A stretch of DNA of 64,000 bases, from positions 1-64,000 of the forward strand of contig SUYM01000006.1 in assembly GCA_015060455.1 (NCBI GenBank), written 5' to 3'. Below the pieces are notes generated by a model that ran no database searches, had not been told where the DNA came from, and saw nothing but the letters and a program-made list of their open reading frames with translations. The position numbers were made by a program, and so were the translations under genes. The DNA is from Bacteroidales bacterium (GTDB taxonomy: Bacteria > Bacteroidota > Bacteroidia > Bacteroidales > UBA932). Numbering within the stretch: the first letter of the stretch is position 1; each line of letters begins with the position of its first letter. Below, piece by piece: positions 34,290-41,657 of this stretch.

Positions 34290-35554
34290 TCATGAGAAAG
34301 TTACTTTTGCTTATATGTCTGATGACCATCGGGTTATCAGCGGTTGATGCTCAGGGATATAAGGAACTTATAAAGGACAATCCTGCGTATGCGGGGGCAA
34401 ATATGATGAACTATCATTATGATGCAGGTGTATATACTCCGGCCCCCAAGGGATTCAAACCGTTCTATATAAGCCATTATGGGCGTCATGGTTCAAGGTA
34501 CGATACAAGTGATGTCAATGCAGAAAAGGTGTGGCCTATAATGAGGGAGGCGCACAGGCTTGGACTTCTGACTCCGGCGGGAGAGGCGTTCTGCGCGGAT
34601 CTTGATGCAGTGCTGAGCGAACAGGACGGAATGTATGGCATGCTTACGGGGCTTGGTGCCAAGGAACACAGGCAGATCGCAGAAAGGATGGCGGCTAATT
34701 TCCCTGAGGTCTTTTCCGGTGCAAAGGGTAGAAGGAAAGTGGAATGTCTTTCGAGCCTGTCCCCAAGATGTATCGTGAGTATGACCAATTTCTCCCTGTC
34801 ATTGGATAGAAATACCAAAGGGCTTGATTTCAATTTCGTTACAGGCAATAGGATTTATGACATAATTGCTTATCAGCCGCAGGGCACGGCCCCAAAGAAG
34901 GTGGCTGCGACCAAGGAAGAGGATGTACGAAGGGAGACCATGAAGCCAATGGAAATCATTGAATATTTCTTCAATGATACCGGCGCTGCTCTGGAATTGA
35001 CAGGTGATCCGTATTCTTTTGAACAGCGTCTATATCTGGCGTCCTGTGTGGGACATCTTTCAGATCATGGGACCTGTCTGCTGGCGCACTTTCCGTATGA
35101 GGTTCTGGTGAGAAATTTTGAGGTCAGAAACCCTCGCTTCTATCTTTCGTATGGTATGTCCGATGAGATGTCTGATTATCAGATCCAGATTTCCAGAAAA
35201 TTGCTGTCAGATATTGTTGAAAAGGCGGATGCTGCCTTGAAGGATGACAGTCAGACTGCTGCAGATCTCCGTTTCGGACATGATACGGCACTCCTTCCGC
35301 TTGTGGGACATCTTCGTTTAGAGGGTCTGGATAATTGGGTTGCTTTCGATAAGGTAAATGAGGTGTTCAACTCTGCAACTCAGATCTGCATGGCCTCCAA
35401 TCTCCAGATGATTTTTTATAGGAACAAGTCAGGTGAGGTGCTTGTCAAGTTGATGTATAATGAAAAGGAAACGTCTATTCCGTCTTTGAATGGCTTCTCC
35501 GGACCTTATTATAAATGGGAGGATCTTCGGGAATATTTTGTTTCCCTGCTATAG
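34286..35554 (+). CDS. Histidine acid phosphatase / phytase-like
   Basis: A 422-residue exported enzyme (signal peptide about 1-22, ending VDAQ) of the branch-2 histidine phosphatases. The nucleophile motif is YGRHGSRYD near residue 67 and the proton donor pair is FGHDTALLP near residue 331. Bacteroidetes relatives include the MINPP-type phytase of B. thetaiotaomicron, so phytate or other phosphomonoesters are likely substrates in the periplasm. The ATG overlaps the upstream stop (ATGA); a second ATG two codons later is also possible. Preference for phytate is inference. Confidence 0.9.
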   Translation: MIMRKLLLLICLMTIGLSAVDAQGYKELIKDNPAYAGANMMNYHYDAGVYTPAPKGFKPFYISHYGRHGSRYDTSDVNAEKVWPIMREAHRLGLLTPAGEAFCADLDAVLSEQDGMYGMLTGLGAKEHRQIAERMAANFPEVFSGAKGRRKVECLSSLSPRCIVSMTNFSLSLDRNTKGLDFNFVTGNRIYDIIAYQPQGTAPKKVAATKEEDVRRETMKPMEIIEYFFNDTGAALELTGDPYSFEQRLYLASCVGHLSDHGTCLLAHFPYEVLVRNFEVRNPRFYLSYGMSDEMSDYQIQISRKLLSDIVEKADAALKDDSQTAADLRFGHDTALLPLVGHLRLEGLDNWVAFDKVNEVFNSATQICMASNLQMIFYRNKSGEVLVKLMYNEKETSIPSLNGFSGPYYKWEDLREYFVSLL

Positions 35555-35568
35555 CGACCTAAAATGAA

Positions 35569-35596
35569 AATGCAGCCCTAACTCAGAGGCTGCATT
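35569..35596. terminator. Bidirectional terminator between convergent genes
   Basis: Perfect nine-pair stem AATGCAGCC (35569-35577) with GGCTGCATT (35588-35596), followed by CCTTTT on the plus strand and preceded by A residues. The minus-strand gene stop (35578-35580) lies in its loop. Confidence 0.75.
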
Positions 35597-36159
35597 CCTT
35601 TTCTGTCAAGATTGACCTTGTGTAACTTGTATCCGAGCAGGCGTAACTGTATTGCCGCCCCGGTTCTGAACATCACCTTGACCGTTCGTGCGAATATATG
35701 GAAGGCCTTTACTGTCTGTGCCTCAATATGTTCGTGTCTTATGAAGGTAACTGCCTTCTGGGCACAGCATAGCAGGATGTTCATCAGTTGCTTTGCCTGT
35801 GGGGAATCGAGCGGGAGTCTGAGTATGTTCTGGACAATATGTTCGTCCATGTCATCAAATCCGCGGGGGCCATGGAGACTTGCATATGATGCGCCATGAT
35901 GGCGTCCCCAGTCTTCGTCCCACCATTGCGCCACTGCCATTCCTGCATAGCCTGCACATGCGATTGCAAATTCAGGGTAACTGTTCACCTCAGGAAGTGC
36001 ATCTGCAATGTATTCCGGTGCCCATTCCTTCCATTTCTGATCGATGTCTTCGCTGCTCAGAAGTTCATTGTCCAACATTCCGAGACTCTTGCACATTTTG
36101 AGGATTTCCTGCTGGAGTTTCTCCTCGTATGCTTCATAGTATTGTATATTCTCTTCCAT
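35578..36159 (-). CDS. Conserved hypothetical cytoplasmic protein
   Basis: A 193-residue soluble protein, mostly helical by composition, with no signal peptide or membrane span. It has a Trp-rich segment (AQWWDEDWGRHHG) and two His clusters (RHHGASYASLHG and FIRHEHIE) but no motif I recognise. Similar proteins appear to be common in Bacteroidales, from memory. A perfect TATCTTTG box (36168-36175) lies only eight bases before the ATG, so the mRNA is probably nearly leaderless. The bidirectional terminator follows directly after its stop, so it is a single-gene unit. The function is unknown. Confidence 0.85.
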   Translation of the reverse strand: MEENIQYYEAYEEKLQQEILKMCKSLGMLDNELLSSEDIDQKWKEWAPEYIADALPEVNSYPEFAIACAGYAGMAVAQWWDEDWGRHHGASYASLHGPRGFDDMDEHIVQNILRLPLDSPQAKQLMNILLCCAQKAVTFIRHEHIEAQTVKAFHIFARTVKVMFRTGAAIQLRLLGYKLHKVNLDRKGMQPLS

Positions 36160-36167
36160 AACGCCTG

Positions 36168-36175
36168 CAAAGATA
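36168..36175 (-). promoter_or_regulatory. -7 promoter box (TATCTTTG) for the 193-residue protein
   Basis: Minus-strand TAnnTTTG eight bases before the ATG at 36159, overlapping the end of the small-RNA terminator tail. Confidence 0.65.
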
Positions 36176-36177
36176 AA

Positions 36178-36285
36178 TAAAAAAGCTCACATCACGGCGA
36201 GCTTTAATGTCATTAGTAGTGTGATCCCTTTCGGGATGATTAATTATTAGTGGTTAGAAACGTCTGATGACATTTTTTTAAATGT
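36178..36285 (-). ncRNA. Candidate small RNA of about 108 bases
   Basis: Transcribed leftward from a strong promoter at 36292-36321. Three hairpins can be drawn: GACATTT/AAATGTC near the 5' end (about 36268-36286), ATCCC-GAAA-GGGAT (about 36223-36236), and a terminator AAAGCTC/GAGCTTT (arms 36199-36205 and 36182-36188) followed by TTTTTTATTT. No open frame of note lies inside. It may be an independent sRNA; a trmD 3' UTR cannot be excluded. No known family was recognised. Confidence 0.6.
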
Positions 36286-36291
36286 CGATTG

Positions 36292-36321
36292 CAAATGTAT
36301 ATATAATTTATCAATTTCCAA
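36292..36321 (-). promoter_or_regulatory. Complete promoter (-33 TTG, 19 bases, TACATTTG)
   Basis: On the minus strand TTG (36319-36321), a 19-base spacer and TACATTTG (36292-36299) match the Bacteroidetes consensus at both boxes. It is the best full promoter in the window, and no protein gene starts within 120 bases of it. Confidence 0.7.
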
Positions 36322-36372
36322 CAGAAATGTTAAGAAAATGTTACAAATATCGTTTGGAATGCTATAAAACCG

Positions 36373-37053
36373 TTATTCTTCGTCAAGCAGGTTGGGGCGC
36401 AGTTTCCTTGTCCTTTCCAGAGCCTGCTCGTCCTGCCATGCTCTGATGAGTTTCGGATTGCCGCTCAGGAGCACCTCGGGCACCTTCCAGCCGTTGAACT
36501 CAGCGGGTCTTGTGTATATCGGTGCCGAAACCAGTCCGTCCTGGAAACTGTCGCTCAGAGCGGAGGTCTCGTCTGAAATCGCTCCCGGAATAAGCCTTAC
36601 AAGCGAGTCTGCAAGTATGGCGGCAGGCAGTTCACCGCCGCTGAGGACATAGTCTCCACATGATATCTCACGAGTGATCAGATGTTCGCGGATTCTGTGG
36701 TCAATCCCTTTATAATGACCGCATAAAATAATGATGTTACCTTTCAGGGAAAGTTCGTTGGCAATGTTCTGGTTGAGGATTTCTCCGTCCGGTGACATAT
36801 ATATCACTTCGTCGTAATCCCTTTCCGCCTTGAGTTCCTGTATCATGTTATATACCGGTTCGAGCATGAGCACCATTCCTGCATCTCCGCCATAACTGTA
36901 GTCGTCAACCTGCTGGCGGGGTCCCTTGCCATATTTGCGAAGGTTGTGGACGTTGATTTCTACAAGGCCTTTCTTTATTGCCCGGCCGACAATCGAGTGG
37001 CTCAACGGACTCTCAAGAAGTTCCGGTACAACGGTAAGTATATCTATTCTCAT
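36373..37053 (-). CDS. trmD: tRNA (guanine-N1-)-methyltransferase
   Basis: TrmD makes m1G37 in tRNAs with a G36 and prevents frameshifting. The 226-residue protein is complete: [44 protein letters not shown] with the knot, and [16 protein letters not shown] for SAM and G37 binding, with a C-terminal helical part. It stands alone here rather than with rpsP, rimM and rplS. A TATTTTTG box at 37086-37093 lies 32 bases upstream. Confidence 0.97.
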   Translation of the reverse strand: MRIDILTVVPELLESPLSHSIVGRAIKKGLVEINVHNLRKYGKGPRQQVDDYSYGGDAGMVLMLEPVYNMIQELKAERDYDEVIYMSPDGEILNQNIANELSLKGNIIILCGHYKGIDHRIREHLITREISCGDYVLSGGELPAAILADSLVRLIPGAISDETSALSDSFQDGLVSAPIYTRPAEFNGWKVPEVLLSGNPKLIRAWQDEQALERTRKLRPNLLDEE

Positions 37054-37085
37054 GATTCTTGTATTCCAATGGTTGTTTGCGTCTG

Positions 37086-37093
37086 CAAAAATA
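37086..37093 (-). promoter_or_regulatory. -7 promoter box (TATTTTTG) for trmD
   Basis: Minus-strand TAnnTTTG match in the divergent gap between trmD and the DUF349 gene. Confidence 0.55.
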
Positions 37094-37125
37094 GCATATT
37101 AGTACGAGTTTTACTAAAAAAATGG

Positions 37126-37133
37126 TATATTTG
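37126..37133 (+). promoter_or_regulatory. -7 promoter box (TATATTTG) for the DUF349-yidC operon
   Basis: Plus-strand TAnnTTTG match 12 bases before the ATG at 37146. It overlaps an earlier in-frame ATG (37122), which rules against that start. Confidence 0.6.
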
Positions 37134-37145
37134 CGGGTTGTAATA

Positions 37146-38798
37146 ATGAAACTAAACACCGAAGACATGAGTGAAGTTGTTCTTAGCCTTGCGGATATAG
37201 TAAAGGCTTTTGAGGAAATTCTTCAGAATGAAGACAGAATGAGGATGAACAAGGAGGTCGATGCACTGAAAACCTCCTTTTACAAGGCACTTTCAAAGGA
37301 AAAGGCTGAGCGTGGCGATTCTGAAGATGAAGGTCTTGCTGTCATTGAGGCTGCATTCAAGGAAAAATATAATCAGTATAAGAATCAGAGAAGCGAGTTC
37401 AATAAGACCAGGGAGGCTGAAATGGAGGAGAACCTCCAGGCTAAACTTGCTGTGATAGAGGAACTTAAAACTTTGATAGACAAGCAGGAGAATCTGAACG
37501 AGACATTCCAGGAGTTCAAGGCGATCCAGGAGAAATGGAGGTCGATCGGACCGGTTGCACCTCAGCATTATCGTAATGTTCATGAAACATATCAACTTTA
37601 TGTGGAGCAGTTCTATGATATGGTCCATATAAACATGGAGTTGCGTGACCGTGATTTCAAGAAGAATCTCGAGGTGAAGGAGGCATTGTGTGACCGTGCC
37701 GAGCAGTTGGCTCAGTCGGAAAATGTTGTGGAAGCCTTCAAGGAACTTCAGGAACTTCATGAGCAGTGGAAGGACTATGGCCCGGTTGCCAAGGAGCATA
37801 GGGAGACCTTGTGGGCAAGATTCAAGGAGGCTACGTCAGTTGTAAACAAGAAATATCAGGCATATTTTGAGGGTATCAAGGCTCAGCAGGAGGATAATCT
37901 CGCAAGAAAGACTGTAATATGCGAAAAGGTCGAGGCAATTGCCGAGGCGGAGGTTAATGACCTTTCAAAATGGAATGACCTCTCCAAGGAGATTGAGCAA
38001 CTTCAGGCTGAATGGAAGACCATCGGATTTGCCTCAAAGAAGGAAAATCAGAAGATATATGACCGTTTCCGTGCCGCTTGTGACAAATTCTTCTCACGTA
38101 AACGCGAATACTATCTCGGATATAAGGATCAGGTCGCTTCCAATCTTCAGAAGAAGGTTGCCCTTTGTGAGCAGGCGGAGGCCCTCAAGACTAGCACCGA
38201 GTGGAAGAAGACCACAGAGCAGTTCATTGCTCTTCAGGAGGAGTGGAAGACTGTCGGTTCAGTGCCACGCAGCAAGTCTGAGGCTTTATGGAAGAGATTC
38301 CGCGCAGCATGCGACGAGTTCTTTGCAGAGCGCGACAAGAATGCCAAGCCGGAAAATGATTTCTATGGCAACCTTAAGGCCAAGAAGCGTCTTATTGAGG
38401 AAATCAATGCCTGGCAGTTGAAGGGAGACGGCACTGATGCTGCCGCTCTTGCAGATTTCCAGAAGAGGTGGAACGAGATAGGTTTCGTGCCGTTCAAGGA
38501 GAAAGACAATATTGCGAAGGCATATAGGGAAGCAATTTCCAGATTCCCGTCTCCATCGCGTAATCCTCGTAAGGGAGGAAAACCGCAGATATCTGAGAAG
38601 GAGCGTCTTATCAAGAGGTATCATGCTCTGGAACAGGACATTGCCACATACGAAAACAATATAGGATTCTTCTCGATGTCAAAGAATGCTGAGCCGCTTA
38701 TCAGCCAGATGCAGCAGAGAATCGAGCAGGCCAAGGCTGAATTGAAGACATTGGCAGAACAGATCAAGAATATAGAAAAGGAAAATACAAATGAATAA
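37146..38798 (+). CDS. DUF349 repeat protein
   Basis: A 550-residue, highly charged, all-helical soluble protein. It is built from about five DUF349 repeats of 70-75 residues, each with the marker W(R/K)-x-[IVY]-G-x-[VA] followed about 20 residues later by R-F-(R/K)-x-A-x-(D/T). The last 60 residues form a coiled coil. DUF349 proteins in Bacteroidetes have no agreed function. It overlaps yidC by eight bases, so coupling to membrane protein insertion is likely at the translation level; a functional link is inference. The start at 37146 follows the promoter box by 12 bases. Confidence 0.92.
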   Translation: MKLNTEDMSEVVLSLADIVKAFEEILQNEDRMRMNKEVDALKTSFYKALSKEKAERGDSEDEGLAVIEAAFKEKYNQYKNQRSEFNKTREAEMEENLQAKLAVIEELKTLIDKQENLNETFQEFKAIQEKWRSIGPVAPQHYRNVHETYQLYVEQFYDMVHINMELRDRDFKKNLEVKEALCDRAEQLAQSENVVEAFKELQELHEQWKDYGPVAKEHRETLWARFKEATSVVNKKYQAYFEGIKAQQEDNLARKTVICEKVEAIAEAEVNDLSKWNDLSKEIEQLQAEWKTIGFASKKENQKIYDRFRAACDKFFSRKREYYLGYKDQVASNLQKKVALCEQAEALKTSTEWKKTTEQFIALQEEWKTVGSVPRSKSEALWKRFRAACDEFFAERDKNAKPENDFYGNLKAKKRLIEEINAWQLKGDGTDAAALADFQKRWNEIGFVPFKEKDNIAKAYREAISRFPSPSRNPRKGGKPQISEKERLIKRYHALEQDIATYENNIGFFSMSKNAEPLISQMQQRIEQAKAELKTLAEQIKNIEKENTNE

Positions 38799-40638
38799 GA
38801 ACAGTATTATCGGACTGGTACTCATCGGAGTGATTATGTTTGGCTTCAGTTGGTACCAGTCAAGGCAGTATCAGCAGCAGGCGGAAATTCAGGCCCAGTT
38901 GGATTCGGCAGCGTATGTCCGGAAACTTGAGCAGATGGCCATCGATTCTGTGAAAAGGGCCCAGGGTCTTGTTGACGGCGGTGATGTCAGGGTGTTGACT
39001 ACTCCAGCGTATAAGGATACTTCACTTATATCTGCAAGTCAGGGCTTGGGTGAGATATATAAGATAGGAAATGACAAGGTTGAACTTGAGTTCACCACAA
39101 AGGGAGCCCAACTATACTCTGTCAAGATCAATGACTACATGACATACGACAGCAGCGCCCTTTATCTCATCAAGCAGGGAGGCAGCGATTTTGGCGTTGG
39201 TGTATATGTCGGAGAGCAGATCGATACAAGAAATTTCGATTTCAAGGTTGCTGAGGTCACTGATTCATCCATCGTAATGCAGTTGCCGTTCTCAAACGGA
39301 GGATATATCCAGCAGAAGTACTGGCTGACACCAGGCAGTTACATGATGCAGAACGAACTGTCATTTGTAGGACTGGATACCGTGATTCCTCGCAATGTGT
39401 CAAATATCAACATTGACTGGTCGGTTACTATCCCACGTCTGGAAAAGGGATATAAGAACGAGAAGCAGTATTCTAAGTTGGACTACTATTTCATGGACGA
39501 AAAGAAGCCAGAGGAAATCGCCAAGGGACGTGACGAGTCAGAGAAGGTGGTCAGCAGATTCAAGTGGTTCGCCTTCCATCAGCAGTTCTTCTCGGCTATC
39601 ATGACAGCGGAAAAGGAGTTCGCTTCGGCAGATTTCGATGTGCGCTATTTCAATGAGGACGATCCATCAAAGAATCTGATGACCTGTTCGGCTAAACTGC
39701 GTGCAGACCTTGCAGGAGAGCCTCAGAACATGGCTCTTCCGTTTACATACTATCTTGGTCCTAATGACTATGCGACCCTCAAGGACTATGACCTCAAATA
39801 TGAGAAGACCATACCTCTTGGAGGATGGATGGTCAACTGGTTCAGCCGACTTGTCATCATTCCATGTTTCGACCTGCTTGGAAGGTTCATAAGCAACTAT
39901 GGTATAGTCATACTTATCATGACTCTCCTGATCAAACTTCTTATTTCTCCGCTTACCATAAAGTCTTATAAATCAACGGCAAGGATGCAGGTCCTCAAAC
40001 CGGAGGTCGATAAACTCAACGAGAAATATCCTAATGAGAAGGATGCTATGAAGAAACAGCAGGCGATGATGGAACTATACCGCAAGGCTGGTGTCAGTCC
40101 TATGGGAGGCTGTCTGCCTATGCTTCTCCAGATGCCTATCCTCTTCGCTATGTTCCGTTTCTTCCCGGCTTCCATCGAACTCCGTCAGCAGAAGTTCCTT
40201 TGGGCAGATGACCTCAGTGCATATGACTCAATTTGGGATTTTGGGGTGAATATTCCGCTTTTGGGAGACCATCTTTCACTGTTTGCGCTTCTGATGGCTG
40301 CGACCATGTTTGTTTATTCAAGGATGACCTCTTCGCAGATGTCCAACGATCCGAACATGGCGGCCATGAAGTTCATGAGTGTATGGTTCATGCCTATCAT
40401 GATGTTCGTCATCTGTAATAACCTTTCATCGGCTTTGAGTTACTATTACCTTCTCTCGAATATCATCACAATGGGTATGACATGGTATATCCGCAAGTTT
40501 GTGGTGACGGAGGACAAGGTTCGTGCTGATATGATGCTCAGAGCAAAGCAGCCTGTCAAGAAATCAAAGTGGCAGCAGAGGCTTGAAGAGGCGCAGAAGA
40601 TGCAGGAGCAGATGCGAAAGCAGCAGGGCCGCAGATGA
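38791..40638 (+). CDS. yidC: Membrane protein insertase YidC
   Basis: YidC inserts inner-membrane proteins with or without the Sec translocon. The 615-residue protein has an N-terminal anchor (about 5-22), a large periplasmic beta domain (about 60-350) and the conserved five-span core from about residue 360. The core has LIKLLISPLTIKSYKSTARMQ, the hairpin KLNEKYPNEKDAMKKQQAMMELYRK loop, and GGCLPMLLQMPILFAMFRFF, and ends with a basic tail (KKSKWQQRLEEAQ). Length and domain order are standard for Gram-negative YidC. It overlaps the DUF349 gene by eight bases and is followed by the 22-base repeat array. Confidence 0.97.
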   Translation: MNKNSIIGLVLIGVIMFGFSWYQSRQYQQQAEIQAQLDSAAYVRKLEQMAIDSVKRAQGLVDGGDVRVLTTPAYKDTSLISASQGLGEIYKIGNDKVELEFTTKGAQLYSVKINDYMTYDSSALYLIKQGGSDFGVGVYVGEQIDTRNFDFKVAEVTDSSIVMQLPFSNGGYIQQKYWLTPGSYMMQNELSFVGLDTVIPRNVSNINIDWSVTIPRLEKGYKNEKQYSKLDYYFMDEKKPEEIAKGRDESEKVVSRFKWFAFHQQFFSAIMTAEKEFASADFDVRYFNEDDPSKNLMTCSAKLRADLAGEPQNMALPFTYYLGPNDYATLKDYDLKYEKTIPLGGWMVNWFSRLVIIPCFDLLGRFISNYGIVILIMTLLIKLLISPLTIKSYKSTARMQVLKPEVDKLNEKYPNEKDAMKKQQAMMELYRKAGVSPMGGCLPMLLQMPILFAMFRFFPASIELRQQKFLWADDLSAYDSIWDFGVNIPLLGDHLSLFALLMAATMFVYSRMTSSQMSNDPNMAAMKFMSVWFMPIMMFVICNNLSSALSYYYLLSNIITMGMTWYIRKFVVTEDKVRADMMLRAKQPVKKSKWQQRLEEAQKMQEQMRKQQGRR

Positions 40639-40642
40639 TAAT

Positions 40643-40826
40643 TTTCATCCTGAACGAAGTTCTTTGTCATCCTGAACGAAGTCCTTTGTCATTCTGAATG
40701 AAGCCCTTTGTCATCCTGAACGAAGCCCTTTGTCATTCTGAATGAAGCCCTTTGTCATCCTGAACGAAGCCCTTTGTCATTCTGAATGAAGCCCTTTGTC
40801 ATCCTGAACGAAGTGAAGGATCTGTT
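40643..40826. repeat. Array of 22-base repeats, two alternating versions
   Basis: About eight tandem units. Version one carries CTTTGTCATCCTGAACGAAG, version two CTTTGTCATTCTGAATGAAG, and they alternate regularly, so the duplicated unit is 44 bases. The right end finishes with the full family terminus GAAGTGAAGGATCTG right before yggS. Confidence 0.9.
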
Positions 40827-41552
40827 ATGATAAAAGAAACAATAAATAAACTAAATTCGGAACTGCCGTCAACAGTAGAGTTGGTGGCAGTTTCCAAATT
40901 TCACCCTTTTGATGCCATCGAGGAGGCTTATCGTGCGGGTCAGCGTATCTTTGCAGAGAGCCGTCCGCAGGAACTGCTTGCCAAGGTGAAACGCCTGGAA
41001 GAATTGCGCTCAGAAAGGGGAGAGCCTGAATATATGGCAGATGTGCAGTGGCATTTCATAGGACATCTTCAGACCAATAAACTCAAGATGGTGCTTCCGT
41101 ATGTGTCTCTTGTGCAGTCTGTCGATTCCTTGCGTCTTCTTGATGCAATCCAGACTTGGGCTGCGGCTAATGAGAGGGTGGTCAATGTGCTTCTGGAGCC
41201 TCATGTGGCTGCCGAACAGACCAAACAGGGCTTTATGCCGGAAGAGATATACTCTATCTTGGAGGCGGCTTCCGGTAGGTCTCCCGAAGGCAGTGCAGAG
41301 ATGCTTCCATATGACAGCATCTGTTTCCGAGGCATCATGGGCATGGCGACCTTTACTGACGAAGAAGCAGTAATACGCTCGGATTTCTTAGCGCTCCGAT
41401 CAATATTTGACCAATGCCGTATTCGTTTCCCATCAATGGCACCCGATTTCACCGAATTGTCAATCGGCATGTCAGACGATTACCCCCTCGCCATTGAATA
41501 TGGCTCCACAATGGTCCGCATCGGCTCAATGATATTCGGATCTCGCATCTGA
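40827..41552 (+). CDS. YggS-family pyridoxal phosphate homeostasis protein
   Basis: A 241-residue single-domain PLP-binding protein of the alanine racemase fold III, without the second domain of true racemases. The PLP lysine is in LVAVSKFHPFDAI near residue 27. Then WHFIGHLQTNK, FRGIMGMATF, and the phosphate site LSIGMSDDYPLAIEYGSTMVRIGS. YggS (PLPBP) keeps vitamin B6 and amino acid pools balanced; no catalytic reaction is established. A short insert (SGRSPEGSAEMLPYDS) makes it slightly long. The 22-base repeat array ends directly before its ATG, so its promoter is not visible. Confidence 0.94.
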   Translation: MIKETINKLNSELPSTVELVAVSKFHPFDAIEEAYRAGQRIFAESRPQELLAKVKRLEELRSERGEPEYMADVQWHFIGHLQTNKLKMVLPYVSLVQSVDSLRLLDAIQTWAAANERVVNVLLEPHVAAEQTKQGFMPEEIYSILEAASGRSPEGSAEMLPYDSICFRGIMGMATFTDEEAVIRSDFLALRSIFDQCRIRFPSMAPDFTELSIGMSDDYPLAIEYGSTMVRIGSMIFGSRI

Positions 41553-41560
41553 TAAAAATA

Positions 41561-41651
41561 CACCTGCTACGTCTTCCGGCTGAAAGTGTAGCAGGTGTAC
41601 TGTTTTTTGTGGGTACCTGCTACGTTTTTCCTGTCAAAGTGTAGCAGGTGG
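41561..41651. repeat. Double-hairpin repeat, copy B
   Basis: Two hairpins (41561-41597 and 41614-41651) with base stem CACCTGCTAC/GTAGCAGGTG and linker GTTTTTTGTGGG, the same layout as 31191-31281. Loops differ from copy A yet inner pairs (CTT...AAG) are retained. It lies between the convergent ends of yggS and lpxB. Confidence 0.8.
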
Positions 41652-41657
41652 ATTGTA

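Noticed and set aside
40643..40826. CRISPR-like direct repeats before yggS
   Set aside because: The units are contiguous, with no spacers.
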